Origin: Inhella gelatinilytica
GTDB lineage: Bacteria > Pseudomonadota > Gammaproteobacteria > Burkholderiales > Burkholderiaceae_C
Reading direction: 5' to 3'
Length of the DNA: 64,000 bases
Assembly: GCF_016093295.1 (NCBI RefSeq)
Contig: NZ_JAEDAL010000005.1
Span: 62,001 to 126,000 of the forward strand
Position numbers and translations under genes: made by a program. The first letter of the stretch is position 1. Each line of letters begins with the position of its first letter. The notes below the pieces were generated by a model that was given only the letters and a program-made list of their open reading frames with translations, did not search any database and was not told where the DNA came from. Shown here piece by piece: positions 9,333-18,979 of the stretch.

Positions 9333-10443
9333 CGCTACACAAGGTGGCCGTGTCGGCCTTGAGGGTTTCGTAGAGAGTCCGGCAACGCTCCCGCAGCCGC
9401 ACCACCGGTTCACCACCCGCGAGCCAGGGTTCCAGGGCGTCGGCCAGGGCGTGTGGCTCGCAAGCGTCCTGGAGCAGCTCCGGAACCAAGAACTCACGCG
9501 CCAGGATATTGGGCAGCCCCACCCAGGGCTGCAATTGCTTGCCCTTCATGCGCCAATGGTTGAGCCCACTCACGCGGTAGCCAATCACTTGCGGACACTG
9601 CAAGAGCGCGGCTTCCAACGTGGCGGTCCCACTGGCCACCAAGGCCGCATCCGCGGCAGCCAGAACCGCATGCGACTGACCATCGACCCACTGGATGTCC
9701 AGGTCCGGTACCTGCTGCTGAGCAATCGCGAGCAAGCGATCCCGCAAGCCCGGCGCCAGGGGCAGCACCACCTTCAAACCGGGATGCCGTCGGGCTGCGA
9801 GGCCTGCGGCCTGCAAGAACGCCGGGCCAATGAGGTCGGCTTCACTGTTCCGCGAGCCTGGGAGCACCGCCAGCACCGGGGTCTCGGGCGCCAGACCCAA
9901 TTGCTGGCGCGCCCGGGCCCTTGGCGGCTCTGGGGGAACCATGCCGGTCAGCGGGTGCCCGACGAAGGTCGCCGGGATCCCCGCCGACTGCAGCAAGGCG
10001 GGCTCAAATGGAAAGAGACAGAGCACATGGTCGGCCGCCGCCCGCACAGTGTCGATGCGTTCCGGCCGCCAAGCCCACAGCGAGGGGCACACGTAGTGCA
10101 CGGTCTTGATGCCGCCGGCGCGCAGGCGACGCTCGAGGCCGAAGTTGAAATCCGGGGCATCGACGCCCACAAACACACTGGGCGGGCGGGCCAGCCAACG
10201 CTTGCCCGCCTGGCGCCGGATCGACAGCAGTTCGGGCAGGCGCTTGAGGGCATCCACATACCCAAACACCGAAAGCCGCTCGGACGGCCACCAAGCTTGC
10301 GCCCCCAGCACCTGCATGCGCGGGCCCACGATCCCCTCGGTTTGAAGGCCCGGCCAGCGCGGGGCGAGGGCCTCCATCAGGCTGGCGCCGATGAGGTCGC
10401 CCGAGGCCTCGCCGGCGACGATGCCCAGGCGTTCAAGGCTCAT
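9304..10443 (-). CDS. lpxB: Lipid-A-disaccharide synthase
   Basis: Membrane-associated GT19 glycosyltransferase that joins UDP-2,3-diacylglucosamine and lipid X to make the lipid A disaccharide. The 379-residue protein has the N-terminal [45 protein letters not shown] and [17 protein letters not shown] motifs, then [22 protein letters not shown] and [11 protein letters not shown] in the C-terminal UDP-sugar half. Length is standard. It lies directly after lpxA with a six-base gap. Confidence 0.97.
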   Translation of the reverse strand: MSLERLGIVAGEASGDLIGASLMEALAPRWPGLQTEGIVGPRMQVLGAQAWWPSERLSVFGYVDALKRLPELLSIRRQAGKRWLARPPSVFVGVDAPDFNFGLERRLRAGGIKTVHYVCPSLWAWRPERIDTVRAAADHVLCLFPFEPALLQSAGIPATFVGHPLTGMVPPEPPRARARQQLGLAPETPVLAVLPGSRNSEADLIGPAFLQAAGLAARRHPGLKVVLPLAPGLRDRLLAIAQQQVPDLDIQWVDGQSHAVLAAADAALVASGTATLEAALLQCPQVIGYRVSGLNHWRMKGKQLQPWVGLPNILAREFLVPELLQDACEPHALADALEPWLAGGEPVVRLRERCRTLYETLKADTATLCSDAIAQTLGT

Positions 10444-10449
10444 GGGCGT

Positions 10450-11235
10450 TCAGCGAACCAAGCCGCGCTTGGAGGCGGCCAAGAAGTCCAACATGACTTG
10501 GACCTCCTCGTCGCCACCCTGCCCCCGCAAGCCCTCAATTGCCTGCCCCGCTTGCTCCAGCGTGAGCGACTGGCGGAACAAAGCCTTGTGCATCTGCCGC
10601 ACGACGGCGATGCGCTCCGGTGTGAAGTCGCGACGCTTGAGCCCGGTGAGGTTGACCGCACGCACCGAAAGCGGATTGCCGTCCACGGTCATGTACGGTG
10701 CCACATCCTGGCTCACATGGGCCTGAAAGCCCACCATGGCATGGGCCCCGATGTGCACCCACTGGTGCACACCCGTCAGGCCGCCGATCACGGCCCAGTC
10801 CCCAACGTGCACGTGCCCCGCCAAGGTGGCGGCATTGGCCAGCACGCAGTGGTCGCCCAGCACCACATCGTGGGCCAGGTGCACGTAGGCCATGATCCAG
10901 TTGTCGGACCCCACCCGCGTCACACCCTGCTCCTTGTGCGTGCCCGTGCTGAAGGTGCAGGACTGGAACACCGTGTTGCGGTCCCCCACGACAAGCGCCG
11001 TCACCTCGTCCCCATGGCTCATGTCTTGCGGCATGCAGCCAATCGAGCTGTGGGAGTGGAACCGGTTGTCACGGCCGATGGTGGTTCGTCCCTCAATCAC
11101 ACAGTGCGGACCGATGACCGTCCCCGCACCGATGCGGACCTGCGGACCCACGATGGCATAAGGTCCCACCTCAACGCCGGTGTCCAACTCGGCCGCCGGG
11201 TCTACCAGCGCAGTGGCGTGGATCTTGGTGCTCAT
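10450..11235 (-). CDS. lpxA: UDP-N-acetylglucosamine acyltransferase
   Basis: First enzyme of lipid A synthesis: moves a 3-hydroxyacyl chain from acyl-ACP to UDP-GlcNAc. The 261-residue protein is a left-handed beta-helix with hexapeptide repeats (VGPYAIVGPQVRIGAGTVIG; IEGRTTIGRDNRF; HVHVGDWAVIGGLTGVHQWV). Catalytic His lies in the VHLAHDVVLGDHC region. The C-terminal helical part has AVNLTGLKRRDF, typical of LpxA. It sits between fabZ and lpxB in the lpxD-fabZ-lpxA-lpxB block. Confidence 0.97.
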   Translation of the reverse strand: MSTKIHATALVDPAAELDTGVEVGPYAIVGPQVRIGAGTVIGPHCVIEGRTTIGRDNRFHSHSSIGCMPQDMSHGDEVTALVVGDRNTVFQSCTFSTGTHKEQGVTRVGSDNWIMAYVHLAHDVVLGDHCVLANAATLAGHVHVGDWAVIGGLTGVHQWVHIGAHAMVGFQAHVSQDVAPYMTVDGNPLSVRAVNLTGLKRRDFTPERIAVVRQMHKALFRQSLTLEQAGQAIEGLRGQGGDEEVQVMLDFLAASKRGLVR

Positions 11236-11246
11236 TTGCTGCCGCC

Positions 11247-11693
11247 TCAGGGCGCGATGCGGCGCATGGTGCTCATCAGCTGAGCCTCCGCAGCGAGTTC
11301 CTCGCCAACATAGGCCTTGCCAGTGAACTTGTAGATGCCCGCCTTGGCGCGGTCCAGGGTCACGTCCAGAATGAGCTGATCCCCCGGCTCGACGGGCCGT
11401 TTGAATCGCGCGCCGTCAATGCCGGCGAAATACACCACCGTGGTCTCATCGAGCACCACTTCCGAGCTGCCCACCGCGAGCAGCGTCGCGGCCTGGGCCA
11501 TGGCTTCCAGGATCATCACGCCCGGAAACACGGGGCGGTGTGGGAAGTGGCCCAGGAACACGGGCTCGTTGATGGACACATTCTTGAGCGCGCGAATGCG
11601 TTTGCCCTTTTCAATGTCGAGCACCCGGTCCACCAACAGGATGGGGTAACGATGGGGCAGGCATTTCAGGATTTGATGAATGTCCATGGTCAA
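11247..11693 (-). CDS. fabZ: 3-hydroxyacyl-ACP dehydratase FabZ
   Basis: Hot-dog-fold dehydratase of fatty acid elongation that competes with LpxA for 3-hydroxyacyl-ACP. The 148-residue protein contains [20 protein letters not shown], the catalytic His region [22 protein letters not shown], and [21 protein letters not shown]. Its ATG overlaps the lpxD stop by four bases (ATGA), so translation is probably coupled, which keeps acyl supply and lipid A enzymes in step. Confidence 0.97.
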   Translation of the reverse strand: MTMDIHQILKCLPHRYPILLVDRVLDIEKGKRIRALKNVSINEPVFLGHFPHRPVFPGVMILEAMAQAATLLAVGSSEVVLDETTVVYFAGIDGARFKRPVEPGDQLILDVTLDRAKAGIYKFTGKAYVGEELAAEAQLMSTMRRIAP

Positions 11694-12742
11694 ACGTCGC
11701 TCTTTGGATTGTTTTTTTCAAGTGCCCTGACCCGCTCGCGCAGCTTGTACAGCTGCCGCAAAGACGCCGCATTCTTTTCCCAGGCCGCGTTGTCGTCGAG
11801 CGGAAAGATGCCGGTGTAGGTTCCCGGCTTCGTGATCGAACGGGTGACCACCGAACAAGCCGAAATGTGCACGCTGTCCACCAGCGTCAGGTGGCCAATG
11901 ATCTTCGCGTCCCCGCCAATGGTGCAATGCTTGCCGATTCGGGTACTGCCCGCGACCGCAGCGCAGCCGGCCATGGCGGTGTGTGCCCCGATGTGGACGT
12001 TGTGGGCGATGTGGATCAGGTTGTCCAGCTTGACGCCGTCTTCAATCACCGTGTCGTCCAGCGCGCCGCGGTCAATCGTGCAGTTTGCGCCGATCTCCAC
12101 GTCGTCGCCTATGCGCACCCGTCCCAGCTGTTCGATCTTGGCCCAGGCTCCCTGCTCGGGCGCGAAACCGAAGCCATCTGCCCCGATCACCGTGCCGGCA
12201 TGCACGATGCACCGGGCCCCCAGCTCACAGCCCTCGCCGATCCACACCTGACCGGCAATGCGCGCCTGCGCACCAATATGCGCCGCGCGCCCGACCACAG
12301 TGTGCGGACCCAATTGCGCCCCGGCCTCTAGGACGGCGTCCGCCTCGATCACAGCAAAGGGTCCGATGCTGACGTTCGCCGCCAACTGGGCTGTGGGGTG
12401 CACGCAAGCCGTGGCGTGGATGCCACCGCTGCCCCGCCCCGCACGCACCTTGGCCAGCCACCACTGGCTGAGCCGGGCGTAATACAGGTAGGGGTTGGGG
12501 GTGACGATGAGCGCGGCCTGCGTCGCCGCCTCTTCCGCCAAGTCCGGCGGCACGATCAAGGCCCCTGCACGGCTGGCGCGCATGGCCGCCCTGTGCTTGG
12601 CCCCGGTCACAAAACCGAGATGGTGGGCCTCGGCAGACTGCAGGCTGGCCAGCCCCAGAAGCGGAAGCGCAGCCGACCCAATCAAGTCCCCGCCCAGCGC
12701 GGCAACGATGTCACCGAGCTGAACTTCCACCTCGCCGCGCAC
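11690..12742 (-). CDS. lpxD: UDP-3-O-(3-hydroxyacyl)glucosamine N-acyltransferase
   Basis: Third lipid A enzyme; adds the second hydroxyacyl chain at the 2-amino group. The 350-residue protein has an N-terminal uridine-binding domain ([14 protein letters not shown] onward) and a C-terminal left-handed beta-helix of hexapeptide repeats ([39 protein letters not shown] with the catalytic His). The C-terminal helix carries [11 protein letters not shown]. The start is GTG at 12742, right after the skp stop; a second GTG at 12730 preceded by GGCGAG is an alternative giving a product four residues shorter. Confidence 0.96.
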   Translation of the reverse strand: MRGEVEVQLGDIVAALGGDLIGSAALPLLGLASLQSAEAHHLGFVTGAKHRAAMRASRAGALIVPPDLAEEAATQAALIVTPNPYLYYARLSQWWLAKVRAGRGSGGIHATACVHPTAQLAANVSIGPFAVIEADAVLEAGAQLGPHTVVGRAAHIGAQARIAGQVWIGEGCELGARCIVHAGTVIGADGFGFAPEQGAWAKIEQLGRVRIGDDVEIGANCTIDRGALDDTVIEDGVKLDNLIHIAHNVHIGAHTAMAGCAAVAGSTRIGKHCTIGGDAKIIGHLTLVDSVHISACSVVTRSITKPGTYTGIFPLDDNAAWEKNAASLRQLYKLRERVRALEKNNPKSDV

Positions 12743-12744
12743 GC

Positions 12745-13254
12745 TTATTTCTGCGCGTTCAAAGCGTCGATGACACGCTTGGTGATGTCAATGCGCGGGC
12801 TGTAGTGAATGGCATCCTGCAGGATCAAGTCGTACTTGTCTTGTTCGAAGATCTGCTTGATGACGCGATTGGCACGCTCCACCACCACCTGCAACTCTTC
12901 ATTGCGGCGCTGTTGAGCATCCTCTTGGAATTCGCGGCGCTTGCGCTCGAGATCGCGGTTGGTCTCAACCAATTCCCGCTGGCGGCGGTTGCGTTCAACC
13001 TCGCTGAGCATGGGAGAGTCTTTTTCAAACTTCTCACCCGCAGCCTGCAACTTGGCCGCCATGTCTTTCAGTTCTTTCTCGCGTTTGCCAAATTCAGCCT
13101 CCAGCTTCGCCTGCGCCGCGCGGGCCAAGTTGGACTCCTTGATGACACGCTCACTGTTGACGAACCCAATCTTCAACTCTTGCGCCGAGACGCCGGTCAG
13201 GGGAAGCACCGCAAAAGCGGCCAAAGTCAGGGCACGCAGGCTCATGGCAATCAT
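12745..13254 (-). CDS. skp: Periplasmic chaperone Skp/OmpH
   Basis: Trimeric chaperone that carries unfolded outer-membrane proteins from the Sec channel to the BAM complex. The 169-residue protein has a Sec signal peptide (MSLRALTLAAFAVLPLTGVSAQ) and then the OmpH core LKIGFVNSERVIKES. The central part is a charged coiled coil (KLEAEFGKREKELKDMAAKLQ; LVETNRDLERKRREFQ) forming the tentacles. The ATG at 13254 overlaps the bamA stop by one base (TGATG); an ATG at 13245 is the alternative. Position after bamA fits the shared pathway. Confidence 0.94.
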   Translation of the reverse strand: MIAMSLRALTLAAFAVLPLTGVSAQELKIGFVNSERVIKESNLARAAQAKLEAEFGKREKELKDMAAKLQAAGEKFEKDSPMLSEVERNRRQRELVETNRDLERKRREFQEDAQQRRNEELQVVVERANRVIKQIFEQDKYDLILQDAIHYSPRIDITKRVIDALNAQK

Positions 13255-15566
13255 CAGAAGGAATTCCCGATCTGGAATTGGAAGCGTTCAATTCTATCGT
13301 GGGGCTGGTAGCGAATTGGCTTACCCCAGCTCAGGCGCAGCGGACCCACTGGCGACATCCAGGACAAGCCAATACCCGCCGAGGCCCGGAGGCTGGAGAT
13401 GCCCACCTTTTCATAATTGCTTTCGGTGTTCCAGACGTTGCCGACATCGACAAACGTGAAAAGGCGGAAGGTTCGATCCTTGCCGGCCCCCGGCACCGGG
13501 ATGTACAGCTCGGCGTTCAGGTTGACCTTCAAGTTCCCCCCACTGCGGGCCCCTGTGTTGTCCACGGGACCGAGCGATCCGCCCTCAAAGGTACGGACCG
13601 ATCCCAAACCCCCCGCATAAAAGGTCTTGAACACCGGATACAGCCGCCCCCCCAGCGCCTTACCGGCTCCCACCTCACCGTTCAACATCAAGGTGAACTT
13701 GCTGCCAATGGGGAAAAACTTCTGCGCCTGGATATTCAACCGGCCATACCGCGCATCCCCGCCGGGACTGAACTCCAAATTCACCCGCTTCATCGACCCT
13801 GAAATGGGCGAAAGCAGGTTGTCCCGGTTGTCATTGGCCCATCCGATGGTCAACGGGATCGACACACTGGAACGACCAAACGCTTGCGCATACTTGAAGA
13901 TATTGTTGGGCACGCCCTGCGTTTCGGTAATCTTGGTCCGTTCATATCCCGCACCGAAAAACACCGTATCAAATTCGGCGACGGGAACCCCCCAGGTGAG
14001 CTTTCCGCCCTCGGACGCAAACTCATAGACTTCGCCGAGGTTGCTCAGCGGCCGCGACGTGCGATAGAAAAGGTCCAAACGACGCGAAACCCCATCCTCG
14101 TTCGAATAAGGATCCGTCAGGCCCACCACCACGGCACGACCGATCTTGGACGTATTCAGTTCCAACTCCACCCCACGACCAGACCCCAAGAAGTTGTCCT
14201 GCCGGATGGAACCCGTCAACGTCATCTTGGTTTGGCTGGAGTAGCCCATACCAAAGGTCACAGCCCCCGTTGACCGTTCCTTGACCGTCAGGACCACATC
14301 CACCTGATCCGGCGCTCCGGGCACCTCCACCGTGTCGACTTCTACCGACTCAAAGAAACCCAGGCGGTCCACACGTTCCTTGGACGCTTTGATGCGTTGG
14401 CCGTCGTACCAGGCCCCTTCAAACTGTCGGAACTCGCGCCGAATCACCTCATCGCGCGTTTTGTTGTTTCCCGCCACCGAGATGCGGCGCACATAAGCCC
14501 GTCGCTCTGGACTCGACACCAGAGTCACCGTCACTTGCCCGGTGGCACGATCGATATCTTGGCGCGCCTCCACACGGGGGAAGGCATAACCGAAGGCCCC
14601 AAAATAGTCGCTGAACGCACGGGTGGTTTGTGTCACCGTTTCGCCATTGAACGGTTCGCCGGGCTTGATGGCAACAAGAGACTTGAAGTTCTCCAACTGG
14701 CCGAGGTAATCCCCCTCCAGTTTCACCGCCGCGACGGTGTACGGCTGCCCCTCATTGACCGTAACGGCCACCGAAATGTGCTGCTTGTCGGGCGAAATCG
14801 TGACCTGAGTCGATTCGACATTGAACTCCAGGTAGCCCCGATTACGGTAGTAACTACTCAGCAGTTCCAAATCGCCGTTGAGTTTGGTGCGCGAATACCG
14901 ATCCGTCTTCGTGTACCACGTCAGCCAACCCGACTTCGTTTGGTCAAACAAGCCCATCAGCGTGGACTCGGAGAACACCTTGTTGCCCAGAATGCGAATG
15001 TCTGCAATCTTGGCCGGCTCGCCTTCAACCACAGCGAACGTTACGTTGACCCGGTTGCGTTCCAGCGGCGTAATCGTTGTCGTGACCTCAGCCCCGTAAT
15101 AGCTCTTGGTCAGGTACTGGCGCTTGAGTTCCTGCTCAGCACGGTCCGCCAAGGCGCGGTCAAACGGCCGCCCCTCACCAATGCCCACGTCCTTCAAAGA
15201 CTTCGTCAACGCATCGCGGTCAAACTCTTTCAGGCCAATAAAGCTGACGTCCGCAATGATGGGACGCTCTTCAATCACCACCACGACCGCGTCACCGTCA
15301 ATTTGAATGCGTACGTCTTTGTACAGACCGGTGGCGAAGAGCGCGCGCAAAGCGGCGACACCCTTTTCATCGGTGTAGGTGTCACCGATGCGAAAGGGCA
15401 AGCTCGCGAACACCGTACCGGGATCGGTCCGCTGCAGACCTTCAATGCGAATGTCCCGCAGCTTGAAGGGTTCAACCGCCCAAACTGAAGTGCTAAAGGC
15501 GCCCGCCAGCACCAGAGTCAACAAAGACGAGTGGATGCGCGTGCGCGTACGTTCAAAAGCGGCCAT
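13254..15566 (-). CDS. bamA: Outer membrane protein assembly factor BamA
   Basis: Omp85-family core of the BAM complex, which inserts beta-barrel proteins into the outer membrane. The 770-residue protein has a signal peptide (HSSLLTLVLAGAFSTSVWA), five POTRA domains beginning FKLRDIRIEGLQRTDPGTVF, and a C-terminal 16-strand barrel ending FQFQIGNSF with terminal aromatic residue. In the lid-loop motif, usually VRGF or VRGY, this protein has VRTF (SVRTFEGGSLGP). The start at MAAFERTR gives a normal signal peptide; the frame extends upstream to 15668 without family features. rseP, normally just upstream, is missing. Confidence 0.96.
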   Translation of the reverse strand: MAAFERTRTRIHSSLLTLVLAGAFSTSVWAVEPFKLRDIRIEGLQRTDPGTVFASLPFRIGDTYTDEKGVAALRALFATGLYKDVRIQIDGDAVVVVIEERPIIADVSFIGLKEFDRDALTKSLKDVGIGEGRPFDRALADRAEQELKRQYLTKSYYGAEVTTTITPLERNRVNVTFAVVEGEPAKIADIRILGNKVFSESTLMGLFDQTKSGWLTWYTKTDRYSRTKLNGDLELLSSYYRNRGYLEFNVESTQVTISPDKQHISVAVTVNEGQPYTVAAVKLEGDYLGQLENFKSLVAIKPGEPFNGETVTQTTRAFSDYFGAFGYAFPRVEARQDIDRATGQVTVTLVSSPERRAYVRRISVAGNNKTRDEVIRREFRQFEGAWYDGQRIKASKERVDRLGFFESVEVDTVEVPGAPDQVDVVLTVKERSTGAVTFGMGYSSQTKMTLTGSIRQDNFLGSGRGVELELNTSKIGRAVVVGLTDPYSNEDGVSRRLDLFYRTSRPLSNLGEVYEFASEGGKLTWGVPVAEFDTVFFGAGYERTKITETQGVPNNIFKYAQAFGRSSVSIPLTIGWANDNRDNLLSPISGSMKRVNLEFSPGGDARYGRLNIQAQKFFPIGSKFTLMLNGEVGAGKALGGRLYPVFKTFYAGGLGSVRTFEGGSLGPVDNTGARSGGNLKVNLNAELYIPVPGAGKDRTFRLFTFVDVGNVWNTESNYEKVGISSLRASAGIGLSWMSPVGPLRLSWGKPIRYQPHDRIERFQFQIGNSF

Positions 15567-15668
15567 GCCAGGGGGATTCCAAGATCCGAGAAAACCAACC
15601 GGCCACAGAGCCGACGGGCGAGAAACACAATGCGCCTGCAAAGGCGCCGCGGATGATACTTGAGCCAC

Positions 15669-16853
15669 TCAATGAGTCAGGGCTGCTTCCGCTGCACGGC
15701 GAGCGCGCTGATCCAGGGACAGCAGACCCTCGAGGTCAGCGGTTTCGGCCGAGCTGGGGATGACCGCCTCAAGGCAGCGCCCGACCAGTTCGGCGATGCC
15801 CGTGAATGGCAACCGTCGGTCCAGGAATGCCGCGACCGCGACTTCATTGGCGGCGTTCAGTACGGCCGCGCTCCCTTCCGGTCCCCGCAAGGCTTGCCAC
15901 GCCAAACCCAGCGCTGGGAAACGGCGCATATCCGGTGACTCAAACTGCAACGCTGAAAAGTCCAACAAATTCAGCGCCGAAGCGCCAGATTCGATACGCT
16001 CTGGGAACGACAGGGCAAAGGCGATGGGCACGCGCATGTCCGGTGTCCCCATCTGAGCCAGTACAGACTGATCGCGACAAACCACCATGGAGTGCACGAT
16101 GCTTTGAGGGTGGATCAACACCTTCAATCGATCAGCGGGCATCTGAAACAGCCAATGAGCCTCAATCAACTCGAGCCCCTTGTTCATCATGGTGGCCGAA
16201 TCGACTGAGATTTTTCGGCCCATGACCCAATTGGGATGGGCGCAGGCTTCCTCGGGGGTCACGGCCCCCAACGATTCGGGGGCGCGCTGACGGAAGGGCC
16301 CTCCCGAGGCGGTAAGAACCAGGTGGTCAATCACCTCAGGCCAGCGATGGCGAGCCTCCGGCAGACACTGAAAGATCGCGGAATGCTCAGAGTCCACCGG
16401 CAGCAGCGTGGCGCCCCCTTGCGCGACCGCGCGCATAAAGTAAGCCCCCCCAACGACCAGTGCTTCCTTGTTGGCCAACAGGAGCCGCTTGCCCGCACGC
16501 GCCGCCGCCAGGCAAGGGCCCAAGCCCGCGGCCCCGACGATGGCCGCCATCACCGCGTCGACTTCGTCATGGGCGGCCAAGGCTTCCAGCGCTGCCGGGC
16601 CGACCAGCACTTCAGTGGAGATTCCAGCCGCACGCAACCGCGCCTGCAAAGCATGCGCCGCTTCTGGATCAGCCAAACAGGCCCACCGCGGCCGGTGCTG
16701 CAGGCACTGTTCGAACAGGAGATCGGCACGTCCGTGTGCGGTCAGTGACACCGCCTCAAACCGATCGGGGTGCCGAGCGATGACGTCCAGCGTGTTCTTG
16801 CCAATGGAACCGGTCGACCCCAGTACGCAGACCCGCAGTCGGCGTGAGCTCAT
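15669..16853 (-). CDS. dxr: 1-deoxy-D-xylulose-5-phosphate reductoisomerase
   Basis: Second step of the MEP isoprenoid pathway, NADPH-dependent. The 394-residue protein has the Rossmann motif VLGSTGSIGKNTLDVI, LLANKEALVVGG, LPVDSEHSAIFQCL (metal-binding Asp and Glu), and NWVMGRKISVDSATMMNKGLELIEA in the family blocks. The start at MSSRRLRV overlaps the cdsA stop by four bases (ATGA); the frame extends upstream only within cdsA. The C-terminus ends normally at AAEAALTH. The next gene in related genomes, rseP, is absent; bamA begins 102 bases after the stop. Confidence 0.96.
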   Translation of the reverse strand: MSSRRLRVCVLGSTGSIGKNTLDVIARHPDRFEAVSLTAHGRADLLFEQCLQHRPRWACLADPEAAHALQARLRAAGISTEVLVGPAALEALAAHDEVDAVMAAIVGAAGLGPCLAAARAGKRLLLANKEALVVGGAYFMRAVAQGGATLLPVDSEHSAIFQCLPEARHRWPEVIDHLVLTASGGPFRQRAPESLGAVTPEEACAHPNWVMGRKISVDSATMMNKGLELIEAHWLFQMPADRLKVLIHPQSIVHSMVVCRDQSVLAQMGTPDMRVPIAFALSFPERIESGASALNLLDFSALQFESPDMRRFPALGLAWQALRGPEGSAAVLNAANEVAVAAFLDRRLPFTGIAELVGRCLEAVIPSSAETADLEGLLSLDQRARRAAEAALTH

Positions 16854-17680
16854 GCCAGCACCATCAACGCCCATGCGGCCGGCAGGACCGGGAGCAAAGC
16901 GTCTATGCGATCCAGCACGCCGCCATGACCCGGCAACAGGTGGCTGCTGTCCTTCGCTCCCGCAGCCCGCTTGACCAAGGACTCCACAAGATCCCCCATC
17001 ACACTGAGGGCCGACAAAGTCACGCAAATCACCATCGTCAGCAACCAACCCCAGCGTGCGACCCATCGACCGTATGCGCTGGCACCGTCAACCCAAGACT
17101 GGGTATCGATCACCGCCACCCAAAACCAAGCCAGCGCCAATACGCCGATTAGGCCAGACACCACACCCTCCCAGCTCTTGCCTGGGCTGATCGTCGGCGC
17201 CAATTTCCGTTTCCCGAAAAGTCGCCCGCCCGCATAAGCCGCAATGTCGGCCATCCAGACCAAGCACAGCACGGATAGCAAGGCATTCAAACCCAAGCCC
17301 TTCAAATGCACCAAGGCCAGGCCCGCGGGTACCAGAAGCAAAGGGCCCACCGCAAGCCGCAGTCCCTGCGGCCATTGCGCCCAGCCTTCAGGGCCCCGAG
17401 ACAGCAGCCAACTCCCGCCCAAGACCCACATCAACAGAACCAACTGCCAAATGGCAACCGACAAGGGCCACCAGTGCAACGCGGCCAAGAGGCTCAACAC
17501 CGCCACCCCGAGCGCCACGGATGCGCTGAAGCCCCAGCCGTTCAAGCGCCCCCACTCCCAACCGGCCAGCACCATGGCCGTGACAGCCACAACCGCAAAC
17601 GGCCAGGTTTGGCTCGACGCCAACGCGGGCAACACCAGGGCCAGCAAGACCACGGCCGTTAGAACACGCTGTTTCAACAT
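16850..17680 (-). CDS. cdsA: Phosphatidate cytidylyltransferase
   Basis: Integral inner-membrane enzyme that makes CDP-diacylglycerol, the precursor of all phospholipids. The 276-residue protein has about eight hydrophobic segments (VLTAVVLLALVLPALA; VAVLSLLAALHWWPLSVAIW; LLLVPAGLALVHL). It carries the CTP-transferase signature in the C-terminal half: WMADIAAYAGGRLFGKRKLAPTISPGKSWEG in pieces, and GDLVESLVKRAAGAKDSSHLLPGHGGVLDRID. It begins one base after the uppS stop and is followed by dxr with a four-base overlap. Confidence 0.95.
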   Translation of the reverse strand: MLKQRVLTAVVLLALVLPALASSQTWPFAVVAVTAMVLAGWEWGRLNGWGFSASVALGVAVLSLLAALHWWPLSVAIWQLVLLMWVLGGSWLLSRGPEGWAQWPQGLRLAVGPLLLVPAGLALVHLKGLGLNALLSVLCLVWMADIAAYAGGRLFGKRKLAPTISPGKSWEGVVSGLIGVLALAWFWVAVIDTQSWVDGASAYGRWVARWGWLLTMVICVTLSALSVMGDLVESLVKRAAGAKDSSHLLPGHGGVLDRIDALLPVLPAAWALMVLA

Positions 17681-18397
17681 TTAGCGACTCTCCTTAAGCC
17701 CACCAAAGCGGCGCTCTCGCCCCTGAAAATCGCGGATGGCCGCATCCAGGTCGTCGGCGCCAAAGTCGGGCCACAGCCGATCGGTGAACACCAGCTCCGA
17801 GTACGCCGCCTGCCAGAGTAGAAAGTTGCTCAATCGCTGCTCACCGCCGGTCCGGATGAACAGATCCGGATCTGGGGTGGGCGCCAGCGCCATGTAGCGC
17901 GCCAAACGGTCTTCAGTCAGGGCCGCGGGTTCAACCCCATCGGCCATGGCCCGACGACAAGCCTGCGCGATGTCCCATCGCCCCCCGTAATTGAAGGCGA
18001 CCTGAAGCAGCAATTTGTCATTGTGCGCGGTCGCTGCCTCCGCGTCATCCCATGCTTGCCTGAGCTTGGCGGACACGGCGTCTCGATCGCCGATCACCCG
18101 CACCTTGACCCCCAAGGCCCCCAATCGCACCAAATAGCGGCTGATGGCAGCCAGCACCAAGCCCATCAACCCGCTGATTTCCTCATCCGATCGCTTCCAG
18201 TTCTCAGAGGAAAAGGCAAACACGGTCAGGATCGGAATGTCCCGGTCCAGGCAGCCCTGAATGACCCGCACCACGGCATCCACACCGGCCTTGTGCCCAA
18301 AGAAACGCGGCAAAAAACGCTTCTTGGCCCAACGTCCATTGCCATCCATGACGATGGCGACATGGCGGGGCAAACCCGCCAAAGCTTCAGCCGGCAT
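17681..18397 (-). CDS. uppS: Undecaprenyl (di-trans,poly-cis) diphosphate synthase
   Basis: Cis-prenyltransferase that makes the C55 lipid carrier for peptidoglycan and O-antigen. The 238-residue protein has the signature HVAIVMDGNGRWAKKRFLPR with catalytic Asp, FGHKAGVDAVV, LTVFAFSSENWKRSDEEI, and the C-terminal DLFIRTGGEQRLSNFLLWQAAYSEL. Length is standard. Its ATG overlaps the frr stop (TGATG), so translation is likely coupled. Confidence 0.97.
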   Translation of the reverse strand: MPAEALAGLPRHVAIVMDGNGRWAKKRFLPRFFGHKAGVDAVVRVIQGCLDRDIPILTVFAFSSENWKRSDEEISGLMGLVLAAISRYLVRLGALGVKVRVIGDRDAVSAKLRQAWDDAEAATAHNDKLLLQVAFNYGGRWDIAQACRRAMADGVEPAALTEDRLARYMALAPTPDPDLFIRTGGEQRLSNFLLWQAAYSELVFTDRLWPDFGADDLDAAIRDFQGRERRFGGLKESR

Positions 18398-18957
18398 CAG
18401 ACCGCCAAAATTTCCGTTTCCTTGGCTTGCAGCAGCTTATCGATTTCCGCAACGGTCTTGTCCGTGAGTTTCTGCATTTCGTCCAAGCAGCGGCGCTCTT
18501 CGTCTTCGGTGATCGCCTTGTCCTTCAGCAGCTTCTTGGCATGCTCATTGGCATCGCGACGCAAATTGCGCACGGCGACCTTGGCATCTTCACCGGCACC
18601 CTTGGTGACCTTGACGAGGTCACGCCGACGCTCCTCCGACAGCGGCGGCATCGGGACGCGAATCAACTCGCCTTGCGCGCTGGGATTCAGACCCAGATCG
18701 GACTCGCGAATCGCTTTCTCAACCTTGGCGGCCATGGGCTTCTCCCAGACCTGAACGCTGATCGTGCGCGCGTCCAACAAGCTCACGTTGGCCACTTGGC
18801 TGATCGGCACCATGGAGCCGTAGTACTCCACATGGACTTGATCCAAGATGCCAGGATGAGCACGGCCCGTGCGGATCTTCTGCAATTCGTTTTTGAACGC
18901 TTCGATGGACTTGGCCATCTTGGCTTCGGCATTCTTTTTGATGTCGGCAATGCTCAT
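18397..18957 (-). CDS. frr: Ribosome recycling factor
   Basis: Splits post-termination ribosomes together with EF-G. The 186-residue protein contains [61 protein letters not shown] and [19 protein letters not shown], the RRF signature. Length is standard. It lies 22 bases after pyrH in the same leftward transcript. Confidence 0.97.
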   Translation of the reverse strand: MSIADIKKNAEAKMAKSIEAFKNELQKIRTGRAHPGILDQVHVEYYGSMVPISQVANVSLLDARTISVQVWEKPMAAKVEKAIRESDLGLNPSAQGELIRVPMPPLSEERRRDLVKVTKGAGEDAKVAVRNLRRDANEHAKKLLKDKAITEDEERRCLDEMQKLTDKTVAEIDKLLQAKETEILAV

Positions 18958-18979
18958 GGAAGTCTTCTCACACTCAGAG

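Noticed and set aside
9319-11283. 654-codon open frame antisense to lpxB and lpxA
   Set aside because: It spans two genes and their junction on the opposite strand, is rich in His, Gln and Arg and has no recognisable domain.
15567-15668. Possible rseP remnant in the dxr-bamA gap
   Set aside because: The interval is too short, and its open frame joined to bamA has no protease or PDZ motif.
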